The position numbers were made by a program, and so were the translations under genes. From assembly GCF_015351025.1 (NCBI RefSeq), contig NZ_JADKRV010000001.1:124001-188000 (forward strand): a stretch of 64,000 nucleotides of DNA, read 5' to 3'. This document shows, piece by piece, positions 44,623 through 52,501 of this stretch. The stretch comes from Curtobacterium sp. VKM Ac-1376. GTDB taxonomy: Bacteria; Actinomycetota; Actinomycetes; Actinomycetales; Microbacteriaceae. The notes beneath the pieces were generated by a model. The model saw only the letters and a list, made by a program, of their open reading frames with translations, had not been told where the DNA came from and searched no databases. Every line of letters begins with the position of its first letter. Position 1 is the first letter of the stretch.

Positions 44623-44956
44623 GTCGTTCCCCTTCGTCGCGACGCTGGTCGTCGCTGCGCCCGACGCTATTGGCCGGGAGGCCCGACTCGCCTCCGCCGC
44701 CAGGCGGGACTTGCGCGGGTGGGCGGCTCCACCGCGTGGGGGAGGAACGCGCGTCGGCCCGGCGGGCCGGGTCGGCACGGTGCGGCCTTGTCGGGCTGGT
44801 GCGGGTTTGGTTGCTCGGTGCGTCGTTCTGGCGGCGCACGGTGCGATCAACGCCGCACGGGTTGAGCGACCCTGCACGGTGCGGGGTGGGTGCGGGGTGG
44901 GTGCGGGTCGGCACGGTGCGCGCTTGTTCGGCTCGTGCGGGTTCTGCTCGGCTCGG
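44623..44956. other. intergenic stretch with direct repeats
   Basis: 334 bases between the response regulator and ABC genes. Two copies of GTCGGCACGGTGCG followed by a similar 25-base stretch (44771 and 44908), plus several GCACGGTGCG and GGGTGGGTGCG units. No gene is seen; possible regulator-binding array. Confidence 0.5.
44768..44950. repeat. direct repeats before the natAB-like operon
   Basis: GTCGGCACGGTGCG occurs at about 44771 and 44908, each followed by a CTTGT-CGGCT-GTGCGGGTT pattern. CGGCGCACGGTGCG and CTGCACGGTGCGGGG are related shorter units between them. Repeated sites about 137 bases apart suggest duplication or multiple protein-binding sites. Confidence 0.6.
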
Positions 44957-45655
44957 TCAGCCGGCGACGCCGTGCTCGAACGCCCAGACGACGGCCTGGA
45001 TCCGGTCGCGCAGTGCGAGTTTCTGCAGCACGTTCGACACGTGGGTCTTCACGGTGGCGTCCCCGACGGAGAGCTCGGCGGCGATCTCCGCGTTGCTCAG
45101 GCCCCGGGCGAGGAGCCGCAGCACCTCGGTCTCCCGCTCGGTGAGCCCGGCGGCGGCGAGCGCGTCCTCGCCCGTCGTGGCAGGTGTCGCGGTCGTGGTG
45201 GTCGCCGAGGGCTGCGCCGCGACCGACGCCGTCGCCCGGCTGATCACCCGCCGTGTGACGTCCGGCGCGAGCAGGGCGTCCCCGGCGGCGACGGTCCGCA
45301 CGGCGTCGATCAGCCGCTCGGGGGAGGCGTTCTTCAGCAGGAACCCGCTCGCTCCCGCCTCGAGCGCCTGGAACAGCGAGTCGTCGCTGTCGAACGTCGT
45401 GAGGATGAGCACCGCCGGCGGGTCCGGCAGCGCCGCGATCCGTCGCGCGGCCTCGAGCCCGTCGACGCCCGGCATCTGCACGTCGAGGCAGACCACGTCC
45501 GGACGGAGCTGCTGCACGGCCTCGACCGCCCCTGCGCCGTCCGCGGCTTCGCCCACGACCCGGAACCCGGGCTCGGACTCCAGGATCACGCGGAACCCGG
45601 CGCGGACGAGCTCCTGGTCGTCGGCCAGCACGATGGTCAGGTCGTCGGCAGCCAT
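44957..45655 (-). CDS. NarL/LuxR-type response regulator
   Basis: 232 residues. Receiver domain: ADDQELVRAG (acidic pocket), phosphoacceptor in VVCLDVQMPGVDG (about D57), LKNASP (Lys). C-terminal LuxR helix-turn-helix: LTERETEVLRLLARGLSNAE and VKTHVSNVLQKL. An unusually long Ala/Thr linker (about 140-165) joins them. Overlaps the end of the histidine kinase gene, its partner. Confidence 0.93.
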   Translation of the reverse strand: MAADDLTIVLADDQELVRAGFRVILESEPGFRVVGEAADGAGAVEAVQQLRPDVVCLDVQMPGVDGLEAARRIAALPDPPAVLILTTFDSDDSLFQALEAGASGFLLKNASPERLIDAVRTVAAGDALLAPDVTRRVISRATASVAAQPSATTTTATPATTGEDALAAAGLTERETEVLRLLARGLSNAEIAAELSVGDATVKTHVSNVLQKLALRDRIQAVVWAFEHGVAG

Positions 45656-46965
45656 GCCCGCACCAGGTAGCCTCCCCGGGCTCGTGGCCCGATCTCGATC
45701 CGTCCGTCCACGGCGGCGACGCGTTCCCGCATCCCGACGTGTCCGAGGCCGCTGCCGGAGGTGCTCCGGGCAGCACGGGCACCGAGCCCGTCGTCCGTGA
45801 CCTCGACCTCGACGCCGTCGTCCAGGTACCGCAGCCGGACGTCGGCGCGGGCGGTCGGTCCGGCGTGCTTGAGGATGTTCGTCACCGCTTCCTGCACGAT
45901 CCGGTACGCAACCGCGGCCACCGTCGGCGGCACCGGGCGTTCGTCGCCCACGACGACGTACTCGGCGGGGTGGCCCGCCACCCGGGCGGACTCGGCCAGT
46001 TCGGCGATCCGCGTGATGCCCTCGGTGCTCGGGCCGTCGCCACCGGCCGCCCCGAGGCCGGACGCGTCGTTGTCGGAGCGCAGGGTGCCGAGCATCCGCC
46101 GGAGTTCCTCCACCGCGGTGCGGGCGCTCTCCTCGACCACCCCGAGCGAGGCGGTGGCCTGCGCGGGGTCGCGGCCGATCACGCGCCGTGCAGCACCCGC
46201 CTGCACGCCCATCAGCGAGACGTGGTGGGCGACCACGTCGTGCAGCTCGCGGGCGATCCGCACCCGCTCGATCGTGACGGCCTGGGCCGCGGACCGCTCC
46301 CGTTCGGCGGCGAGTTCGGCGGTGCGTTCCGCGAGCTCGTGTCGTGCGACCGCGGAGGCCCAGGCGCGGTTGCCGGCGTACCAGGCGGCGCCGAAGTAGA
46401 TGACGTTGATGACGATGTTGAGCAGCGAGTAAGCGATGTACGGCGGGATGAGTGCGCCCGCGTCGCTCGGCAGTGCGTTCGGCACCGCCCACCCGAACGA
46501 GATAACGAGGAACAGCCACGCGAACATCCCACCGATGACGACCCAGCGGACCGCCTCGGCCCGCACCCGGTCGGAGCACCACGCGCCGACGGAGTACAAC
46601 GCGATGAACAGTGTGACGTTGGTGAGGAACAGCTCTGGGACGTGAAGGAGTTGTGTGCCCGCGAACGCTGCTGCGGACGCGACGGCTGCGGTCATCGGGA
46701 ACCGACGGCGGAACGCGATTGGTGCGGCATTCGCGGCGACCATGAGCACCGAGACCCACCAGGGTGCTTGGTTGTCGCCGTAGGCACCGGCCGCGCCGGA
46801 CAGGGTCGTGGTGAGCGCGAGCGCCGCGGCGAAGCCGACCGCGAGGACTGCGTCGCTGCGCAGCTCGGTCGGGCCGACGGGTAACCGTTTCCATTGCTCT
46901 GCCCCCACGGTCGACACGCTAGCGGACCGCGGCGACTGCTTCCGCCCGTTCGTGACATTCGTCAC
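45637..46965 (-). CDS. DesK-type sensor histidine kinase
   Basis: 442 residues. About five N-terminal helices (35-200), then the HisKA_3 box RIARELHDVVAHHVSLMGVQ (His near 240) and an ATPase domain with VQEAVTNILKHAG (N box), VTDDGLGA and SGSGLGHVGMRERV (G boxes). With the response regulator it likely senses envelope stress and controls the ABC exporter downstream. ATG 46965 is used; GTG 46917 is also possible. Neither has a convincing ribosome site. Confidence 0.9.
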   Translation of the reverse strand: MTNVTNGRKQSPRSASVSTVGAEQWKRLPVGPTELRSDAVLAVGFAAALALTTTLSGAAGAYGDNQAPWWVSVLMVAANAAPIAFRRRFPMTAAVASAAAFAGTQLLHVPELFLTNVTLFIALYSVGAWCSDRVRAEAVRWVVIGGMFAWLFLVISFGWAVPNALPSDAGALIPPYIAYSLLNIVINVIYFGAAWYAGNRAWASAVARHELAERTAELAAERERSAAQAVTIERVRIARELHDVVAHHVSLMGVQAGAARRVIGRDPAQATASLGVVEESARTAVEELRRMLGTLRSDNDASGLGAAGGDGPSTEGITRIAELAESARVAGHPAEYVVVGDERPVPPTVAAVAYRIVQEAVTNILKHAGPTARADVRLRYLDDGVEVEVTDDGLGARAARSTSGSGLGHVGMRERVAAVDGRIEIGPRARGGYLVRAWLPTT

Positions 46966-47035
46966 TACACCCAGCCGGTCGTGGACGACAGACTCCCGTT
47001 GGGGTCACGACAACCAAACAGAAAAGGGGTGACGC

Positions 47036-47221
47036 GTGAAGGACGATCGCGTCTTGCACATGGTCGCACAGCGGCTGGCCACGATGCCCGCGCCGGACAC
47101 CAGCCGGGCGGTCATCGACGTCGAGCGGAACCATCCGGTCCTCGGCACACCGGCGATCGCCTTCTGGGGCGGCGCCACACTCGTCGCGGCGTTCTACGAC
47201 GCAGGAAGGCAGGCAGGCTGA
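47036..47221 (+). CDS. candidate RiPP precursor peptide 1
   Basis: 61 residues, GTG start after AAAAGGGG. A charged N-terminal part (about 1-34, MVAQRLATMPAPDTSRAVID) is followed by NHPVLGTPAIAFWGGATLVA and AFYDAGRQAG. The leader/core-like layout and the G-T-P junction are shared with the genes at 47221 and 50832. It overlaps the second peptide gene as TGATG. It is proposed as precursor for the LinH/LinL-like enzymes encoded just downstream; no homolog was recognised directly. Confidence 0.6.
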   Translation: MKDDRVLHMVAQRLATMPAPDTSRAVIDVERNHPVLGTPAIAFWGGATLVAAFYDAGRQAG

Positions 47222-47403
47222 TGTCCGTCCAGATGAAGATCACCGAGATCCTCGACGAGACCGAGTGGGACACGGACAACGCGTCCATCGAGCCGACCCC
47301 TCGGCGGCCCGAACTCGGTCTCCCGGCCGTCGTCGCGACGCTCGGCGTCGCGAACGCACTGGTGGCGGCCTACAACAAGGGCAAGGCCGACTGCGGCGGT
47401 TGA
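47221..47403 (+). CDS. candidate RiPP precursor peptide 2
   Basis: 60 residues. Acidic leader-like part (MKITEILDETEWDTDNASIE), Pro-Arg-Arg, then ELGLPAVVATLGVANALVAA and YNKGKADCGG. The L-G-L-P junction mirrors L-G-T-P in peptide 1 and M-G-T-P in peptide 3. It ends with Cys-Gly-Gly. Translationally coupled to peptide 1 and followed by a hairpin. Function as a RiPP precursor is inferred from context. Confidence 0.6.
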   Translation: MSVQMKITEILDETEWDTDNASIEPTPRRPELGLPAVVATLGVANALVAAYNKGKADCGG

Positions 47404-47410
47404 CGTTCGT

Positions 47411-47450
47411 CGTCCAGGGCGACCCCGATCGGTCAGGGTCGCCTTGGACG
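47411..47450 (+). terminator. hairpin attenuator after peptide genes
   Basis: CGTCCAGGGCGACCC pairs with GGGTCGCCTTGGACG around a 10-base loop. Placed 8 bases after peptide 2 and 69 before the LinH-like gene. In RiPP clusters such partial terminators make precursor mRNA more abundant than enzyme mRNA. Confidence 0.7.
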
Positions 47451-47518
47451 ATCACGGCACCGGTTTCGAGCGGATGTGTCGGTCGGGGTCGAGTATTTGA
47501 CGTTCATGAACAGTAAAG

Positions 47519-49438
47519 GTGAAATCGAGACTCATGTCAAGGCTTCCATCGTCGCGGCTGCCGAGGACCGTTGCTCCCCGGGCGACCGAACGGACCATCG
47601 GCTCGACGCTGTACCGATCCGAGGTGATCGGAGCGGTCCCCGCACTGCTCGCCAGTGCTGAGACTCTCTACAACTCGGCCCGTCGAGCGCCGATGCTCAC
47701 GGACTGGAGCATCTCCCGCCAAACCTATGCCGGAGCCCCGCGGATCGTGCGGGCCGGCCTCGACCTGGTCGCTCGGGACCGTGTCAACACGGCGATGCAC
47801 GTCGTCAGGGTGGTCTCGAACGCGACGTTGCTCGTGGCTCCGCCGAAGTGGCGGCTCGTCAGGGCTGCTGCGAGTCTCGCCAGTGGCCTGAGCACGGCGC
47901 TTCTCTCGCCGCGCGAGCGGTACGGGAGCGACGGCGCTGACCAGGCCACCGCCGTGGTGCAGATCAGCAACGGCGTGGCACGCCTCGGACAGACGAGACC
48001 ACGGGTCACCGACGCGGCCGTCTGGAACGTCTCGCTCCAGTCCTGCCTGTCGTACACCGCAGCCGGCTGGATCAAGCTCGCAGGTGGGTCCTGGCGGGAC
48101 GGCAGCGCCGTCGCCGACATCCTGCGGACTCGTGCTTACGGGAACGAGCGCATGTGGCGACTACTGGACCGGCATCCGGCCATCGGACGCGCGATGACCT
48201 GGACAGTCCTCGGCTTCGAGTGTGCCTTCCCGGTGGTCTACGTCCTCCCACCAGCTGCCGTCCGAGGCCTCATGGCTGGTGCCCTGGGCTTCCACCTCGT
48301 CAACGGACACGCCATGGGGCTGTGGCGCTTCGTGTTCGCGTTCGCCAGCATGCACCCGCACCTGACGGCCACTACCAAGGACCGGCGCACGGGGATGTCG
48401 ACGGCCACTCCGGTGATGGCGGTCGTAGCGACCGGTGGTGCGATGACCGTGTCGGTGATCGCATCGATCCTCCGCCGTCAGCGGGTGCGGAACCGGACCA
48501 CTATGCAGGTGGACACCGGCGCGCGGCTCGGAGTCGAAGTGGCGCCGGGCGACGACTCCAAGCCGATCGTCGTGTTCGAGAGTGGGCTCCTCGGGCTGCC
48601 GGAGCACTACGCCTGGCTCCGCCGATCGCTCCACGAGGCCGGGTACGCCACCGTCGCGTACTGCCGTCCGGGCTACGGAGCAAGCGGTGATGCTGACGGC
48701 GGGGACGTGTCCGTGTCACGAGCAGCCATGAACCTCGCTGCCCTGGTTCGCTCCGTCCGCTCGGACCATCCAGGCGTCGTCCTCGTCGGGCACTCCCTCG
48801 GCGGTGAGATCGTGCGGCGGGTCGCCCAGACGACGGATGCGATCGCAGGTGTGGTCTACCTCGATCCCACGCACCCGGATCAGCTGAGTCGTTCCGAAGC
48901 GCAGCGAGCGACCGTTCGCGACTTCTCCGACAACCTCGCGTCGTTCGACTTCTCGACCCGGTTGTCCCTCGGGACCTTCCTCACCGTCCCTGCGTGGATT
49001 CGCACGCTCCCGTCCGACGCTCAGGCGCGGGCTGCCGACCAATTCCGGGACGGCCGGCTCTGGCGCGCTGGTCGGAAGGAATGGACTGCCATGCGCCACG
49101 ACCTCGCGCAGGGTGCCGCGGTGGGGCCGAATCCATCGGTTGCGGCGCTGCTGGTGAGCGCAGGGCGAACGCTCCAAGGTGATCCGGACATCCTCGCTCT
49201 GCATAACGAGATCATCGACGCTCATGCCGGACACACCCTCGTGCGGAACGTGGTCATCGACGACGTGACACATGACTCGATGTTGACGAACCCCGACCAT
49301 GCAGCGCGACTCGCGCAGACGCTCCGTGCCTTCCTCTACGACCTAGAACCAAGCGCCGCGCACTCCGTGGTGCGCGGCGGTGGAGCGCGATCTGGTTCCG
49401 AGTTCCGTCCGGACTCGCACGAGGAGGCAGTCGTATGA
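47519..49438 (+). CDS. membrane/alpha-beta hydrolase fusion, LinH-like
   Basis: 639 residues. The N-terminal half (about 20-310) is a membrane region like HTTM/vitamin-K-carboxylase-type proteins (WNVSLQSCLSYTAAGWIKLA, LGFHLVNGHAMGLWRFVFAF, ASMHPHL). The C-terminal half (about 325-620) is an alpha/beta hydrolase with ESGLLGLPEHYAW, CRPGYGASG, nucleophile elbow VGHSLGGEIVRR (Ser near 426), VVYLDPTHPDQL and late VTHDSMLTNP. This two-part layout is that of CypH/LinH proteins of linaridin clusters, which with LinL are implicated in threonine dehydration or epimerisation. Start GTG 47519 or ATG 47534. Confidence 0.75.
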   Translation: MKSRLMSRLPSSRLPRTVAPRATERTIGSTLYRSEVIGAVPALLASAETLYNSARRAPMLTDWSISRQTYAGAPRIVRAGLDLVARDRVNTAMHVVRVVSNATLLVAPPKWRLVRAAASLASGLSTALLSPRERYGSDGADQATAVVQISNGVARLGQTRPRVTDAAVWNVSLQSCLSYTAAGWIKLAGGSWRDGSAVADILRTRAYGNERMWRLLDRHPAIGRAMTWTVLGFECAFPVVYVLPPAAVRGLMAGALGFHLVNGHAMGLWRFVFAFASMHPHLTATTKDRRTGMSTATPVMAVVATGGAMTVSVIASILRRQRVRNRTTMQVDTGARLGVEVAPGDDSKPIVVFESGLLGLPEHYAWLRRSLHEAGYATVAYCRPGYGASGDADGGDVSVSRAAMNLAALVRSVRSDHPGVVLVGHSLGGEIVRRVAQTTDAIAGVVYLDPTHPDQLSRSEAQRATVRDFSDNLASFDFSTRLSLGTFLTVPAWIRTLPSDAQARAADQFRDGRLWRAGRKEWTAMRHDLAQGAAVGPNPSVAALLVSAGRTLQGDPDILALHNEIIDAHAGHTLVRNVVIDDVTHDSMLTNPDHAARLAQTLRAFLYDLEPSAAHSVVRGGGARSGSEFRPDSHEEAVV

Positions 49439-49974
49439 TCGCCCCGATGGCGTTCGGGGCGCATCTCGCCGCGACGGTCTTCACGCAGCTTCCCGGCAAC
49501 GGGTTCGGTCGAGTCCGCGAAGTCGACTTGTTCGCACTCGTACCGAGTTGGAGGTTCTTCGCGCCCAAGCCCGCCACGACCGACTACCACCTCTTCGCGC
49601 GCGGCCTCGACGCCGGAGGAACGACGACCGGCTGGATCGACCTCCACCCGCCGGTGGATCGGACGTTGCGGCACGCGGTCTGGTTTCCCGAGCACCGGGT
49701 GCAGAAGGCGGTCTTCGACGTCATGACCGATCTGCTCAGTGTGTTCCGCTCTGTGGATGGGCTCTCGGTCAACGAGCAACCGCCCTATCGAGTGCTCGAG
49801 GGCTACGTGCGACGCCTCGCGGCTGCTCGTCCCGAACTCGCGGCGTCCGACGATGTCCAGTTCTGCATCGCCACGAGTACGGGATTCGATGAGTCCATCG
49901 ACCCCGCGGTGCTGTTCGTGTCTCGGCGGATACCCGTTACCGAGCCTGCCGACTCTGCAGCGGTGCGCGCATGA
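49435..49974 (+). CDS. LinL-like partner of the membrane hydrolase
   Basis: 179 residues. The segment FALVPSWRFFAPKPATTDYH is the hallmark W-R-F-F-A-P-x-P of small partners encoded beside HTTM-type genes (CypL/LinL-like). A single weak hydrophobic segment lies at the N-terminus (MAFGAHLAATVFTQL). Its ATG overlaps the preceding stop (ATGA), as does its own stop with the methyltransferase start, so the three are stoichiometrically coupled. Confidence 0.7.
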   Translation: MIAPMAFGAHLAATVFTQLPGNGFGRVREVDLFALVPSWRFFAPKPATTDYHLFARGLDAGGTTTGWIDLHPPVDRTLRHAVWFPEHRVQKAVFDVMTDLLSVFRSVDGLSVNEQPPYRVLEGYVRRLAAARPELAASDDVQFCIATSTGFDESIDPAVLFVSRRIPVTEPADSAAVRA

Positions 49975-50729
49975 CGGACGTGACCGACTACGGGGCGCAG
50001 TTCGCGGACATCTACGACGACCTCATCCCGCGAGTGTCGTTCACGGACGACATGGTGCGGTGGGTGCTCGCGCTCGTCGACGAGGCGGCTCCGTCTGTGC
50101 TCGAGTTGGGTGTCGGGACCGGACGCGTGCTCGTGCCGCTCGCTCGAGTCCTCCGCGGGCGCGGTTCGAACGCCTCGCTGGTCGGGGTCGATGCGTCCCC
50201 CGAGATGCTTGCGCGTCTCGACGCCACCGCACTCGGCCTGGACGTGTGCGCCGTCACTGCCGACATCCGGGCGTTCCGGACCGAGGAACGGTTCGACATG
50301 GTGCTCTGTGTCTGCAACACCATCGGGATGAGCATTGACCCCGGTGCAGAGGCCGAGGTGTTCCTGACGGCCGCAGCCGCGCTGCGGCCGGGCGGAGTGC
50401 TGGTCGTCGAGACACAGAACGCAGAGCTCGTCCGCGGGTTCTTCGGCCCGGATGGCCCGGGCGCCGTCTTCGCGCCGTACCCCGGGCGCACACGTGGCCT
50501 GGTCTCGTTCGGCTCGGTCGTCGATGACGTCTTCCACGCCGATCAGGTCTGGATTGACGGAGACCGCGTGGTCCGACGAAGCGAATCGGTCCGCCTGGCC
50601 GACGTAGCCGACCTGATTCGGTGGGCAGATGCTGCAGGGCTGCGACTCGAGGGCCACTACACCGATCTCAGCGGACAGCCGGCGGACCGGCCGTCCGTCC
50701 ACGACGTCCTCGTGTTCCGGGCCCACTGA
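49971..50729 (+). CDS. class I SAM-dependent methyltransferase, LinM-like
   Basis: 252 residues. Motif I VLELGVGTGRVLVPLAR (about 43-59), motif II GVDASPEMLARLD, FDMVLCVCNTIGMSIDPGAE (motif IV region) and GGVLVVETQNAELVRGFFGP. In linaridin clusters a methyltransferase (CypM) dimethylates the N-terminal amine of the mature peptide; that role is inferred here from position. It is not obviously O-methyltransferase-like. Confidence 0.8.
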   Translation: MTDVTDYGAQFADIYDDLIPRVSFTDDMVRWVLALVDEAAPSVLELGVGTGRVLVPLARVLRGRGSNASLVGVDASPEMLARLDATALGLDVCAVTADIRAFRTEERFDMVLCVCNTIGMSIDPGAEAEVFLTAAAALRPGGVLVVETQNAELVRGFFGPDGPGAVFAPYPGRTRGLVSFGSVVDDVFHADQVWIDGDRVVRRSESVRLADVADLIRWADAAGLRLEGHYTDLSGQPADRPSVHDVLVFRAH

Positions 50730-50748
50730 CCCCACCGGCCGAGGGCGA

Positions 50749-50774
50749 GGGGCCGAGTCAACCGGCTCGGCCCC
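50749..50774 (+). terminator. hairpin between methyltransferase and third peptide gene
   Basis: GGGGCCGAG, 8-base loop, CTCGGCCCC: a perfect 9-bp GC stem. Possible attenuator or terminator, with a new promoter for the third peptide then needed in the next 50 bases. Confidence 0.65.
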
Positions 50775-50831
50775 GCCACCCGCCCGGCGCTTCGTGCCGG
50801 ACACCGATCCACCGAACCCAAGGAGAACACG

Positions 50832-50999
50832 ATGACCCTTATCGAGAGCATCACCGAGCAGGCCAGCGTTCACGAAGCGCGAACCTCCCGAGACCGCGCA
50901 GCGTTGGTCGACTCGTCCGCCGACGTCGTGATGGGAACCCCGACGTTCTTCTTGGCCGGTGTCGGCGTTGCGCAGCTGATCGTCACCACGCTCGACTGA
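50832..50999 (+). CDS. candidate RiPP precursor peptide 3 (55 residues)
   Basis: A short gene with a strong ribosome site (AAGGAGAACACG then ATG). MTLIESITEQASVHEARTSR and DRAALVDSSADVV form a leader-like part; MGTPTFFLAGVGVAQLIVTT then L-D is the hydrophobic end. The M-G-T-P junction and hydrophobic 20-residue tail align with peptides 1 and 2 without gaps from the Gly on. It has four Thr in the tail, the most of the three, so it is the best candidate substrate for linaridin-type dehydration. Confidence 0.6.
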   Translation: MTLIESITEQASVHEARTSRDRAALVDSSADVVMGTPTFFLAGVGVAQLIVTTLD

Positions 51000-51009
51000 G
51001 CAAGCCACG

Positions 51010-51038
51010 ACCGGGCGGTCCCAGTGGGGCCGTCCGGT
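51010..51038. terminator. terminator after peptide 3
   Basis: ACCGGGCGGTCCC, loop AGT, GGGGCCGTCCGGT: strong stem between the third peptide gene and the convergent regulator gene. Confidence 0.75.
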
Positions 51039-51058
51039 TGCGCATTCGCTGTGCTGTC

Positions 51059-51370
51059 TCAGGTGGAATGCGATTCTGCGATGGTCCGCAGCACTGTCAG
51101 ATGATGCTCGAAGGCAACGCGCCCGTTATCTGTGATCGCAAGCCAGCTCCGTGTACTGCGTCCGACCCGCAACCGACGAACCGTGACGAAGTCGGCGTCC
51201 CGGAGGACGGTGGCGGCCTGCGACAGCGTGGAGTCACTGACTTCGAGGGCATCGCGGACTGCCCTGAACTCGGCTTCGTCAACCGTGCGGAGCAGAGCCA
51301 GCAGCGAGAATCGAACCGGTGAGTGCACCCGGTCGTCAAGCTCGTGCCTTGGATGCGGGCCCGGTGTCAT
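51059..51370 (-). CDS. winged-helix regulator (MarR/ArsR-like)
   Basis: 103 residues, one winged helix-turn-helix: FSLLALLRTVDEAEFRAVRD, LEVSDSTLSQAATVLRDADF and VRRLRVGRSTRSWLAITDNG for the wing. It matches the HTH_27/HTH_34-type single-domain regulators that act on adjacent exporters or membrane proteins. ATG overlaps the stop of the membrane protein gene upstream (ATGA); it closes the exporter operon. Confidence 0.82.
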   Translation of the reverse strand: MTPGPHPRHELDDRVHSPVRFSLLALLRTVDEAEFRAVRDALEVSDSTLSQAATVLRDADFVTVRRLRVGRSTRSWLAITDNGRVAFEHHLTVLRTIAESHST

Positions 51371-51783
51371 CGTCGACGCGGCCGGGCGAGCACCGCAGCC
51401 ACGATCAGGGGTGCGGCAACGACCAACGACGTCGCGCCCCAGGCCGCCACCGAAGCGGTGCCATCGAGGCCTCGCAGTACCGCGGCTTCGAGCGGTGCGA
51501 CAGCGAGCAGGTACAGGATGCCGGTGGTCGCCCAGGCTGCTGTCATGAGCTTGTTGCCGCCTCGTGGCACGACGCGCCGAGTGGCGGCCACGAGCCAGAG
51601 TGTGACGACGATCGCTGCTGCGACCACGAGGCTGAGGAGCCGGGGGGTGCCCAGTCCTTCGACGAAGAATACGAACCCAGCAACGACCACTGCACTGCAC
51701 AGGAACACGGGGGACTGCCAGCCGCGGCCGTGTCCGAGGCGGGCTTCGGGTCCAGAGGGTCGATCAAGAGCGCTCATGTTCAT
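51367..51783 (-). CDS. four-helix membrane protein of the regulator pair
   Basis: 138 residues with four hydrophobic helices (VFLCSAVVVAGFVFFVEGL; LSLVVAAAIVVTLWLVAATR; AAWATTGILYLLAVAPLEAA; WGATSLVVAAPLIVAAVL). Short loops and a basic C-terminus. Coupled to the wHTH gene. Could be an immunity or sensor protein; unknown. ATG 51783 or the second ATG at 51777. Confidence 0.7.
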   Translation of the reverse strand: MNMSALDRPSGPEARLGHGRGWQSPVFLCSAVVVAGFVFFVEGLGTPRLLSLVVAAAIVVTLWLVAATRRVVPRGGNKLMTAAWATTGILYLLAVAPLEAAVLRGLDGTASVAAWGATSLVVAAPLIVAAVLARPRRR

Positions 51784-51805
51784 AGATCCTAAACGTGTAT
51801 TCGGG

Positions 51806-52501
51806 TCACGACCTGACGTCCCAGCGGAACACCAGTTTCGCGACGAACCCGCCGAGTGCCACCCAGCCAAACGTGGGCAGCAGGAACAGCCAAGTCGCCC
51901 CGAGGTCCCCGGTCCACGACGCCTCGGCGAGCAGTGCGATTCCTCCACCGGGGAGCCAGCCGGCGATCGGTTGGTCCGACATGAGCGCCCACACGGCCAC
52001 GACGATGGTGCCCATGAACACCGGGAGGCACGTGTACTGTGCGCTCTCCGGCGAACCGGTCACTCCCGCAGTGGCCATCGCGAGGCCAATGAACATCGCC
52101 TCGGCGGCGATGACCGTGAGGCCGAGCAACCACGGGTGCGTGAGCGGCTCGCCCGTGGTGGTGCCCAGCACGATCAAGACGATCGCGAGCTGGACGAGGT
52201 TGACGACCACGATGGGGAGCGTCATCCCGAGGAGGATTTCCACATCGGACGGCACGGTGCTCCGGAGGCGCTTCAAGAAGTGTGTCTGCCGTCGTGCCGC
52301 AAGCGTCGTGGTGGACACGGAGTAAGTGCCCATCGCGCTGAGACCGACCACGATGCACGCACTCGCGTACGCGGCTGAGCCGTTGCGCGCTCCGGAGAAC
52401 ACGAAGAATGCGCCGAATGCGATCGGCAGGAGCACTGCGCTCGCGAGGACGGTCCGGTTCCTGAGCAACATGAGCAGCTCGGCGCGGGCGATGGCGATCA
52501 C
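51806..52501 (-). CDS. ABC-2 type permease of the peptide-cluster exporter
   Basis: 231 residues, six helices, with TLAARRQTHFLKRLRSTVPS (the cytoplasmic coupling region of ABC-2 permeases) and VLGTTTGEPLTHPWLLGLTV. GTG 52501 overlaps the ATPase stop. With the ATPase it forms a half-size ABC-2 exporter, the usual kind for small peptides or for self-resistance. Confidence 0.85.
   Translation of the reverse strand: MIAIARAELLMLLRNRTVLASAVLLPIAFGAFFVFSGARNGSAAYASACIVVGLSAMGTYSVSTTTLAARRQTHFLKRLRSTVPSDVEILLGMTLPIVVVNLVQLAIVLIVLGTTTGEPLTHPWLLGLTVIAAEAMFIGLAMATAGVTGSPESAQYTCLPVFMGTIVVAVWALMSDQPIAGWLPGGGIALLAEASWTGDLGATWLFLLPTFGWVALGGFVAKLVFRWDVRS

Noticed and set aside
47036-47403. toxin-antitoxin pair reading of the two overlapping small genes
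   Set aside because: Neither peptide resembles a known toxin or a DNA-binding antitoxin, while the context and shared tail fit precursor peptides.
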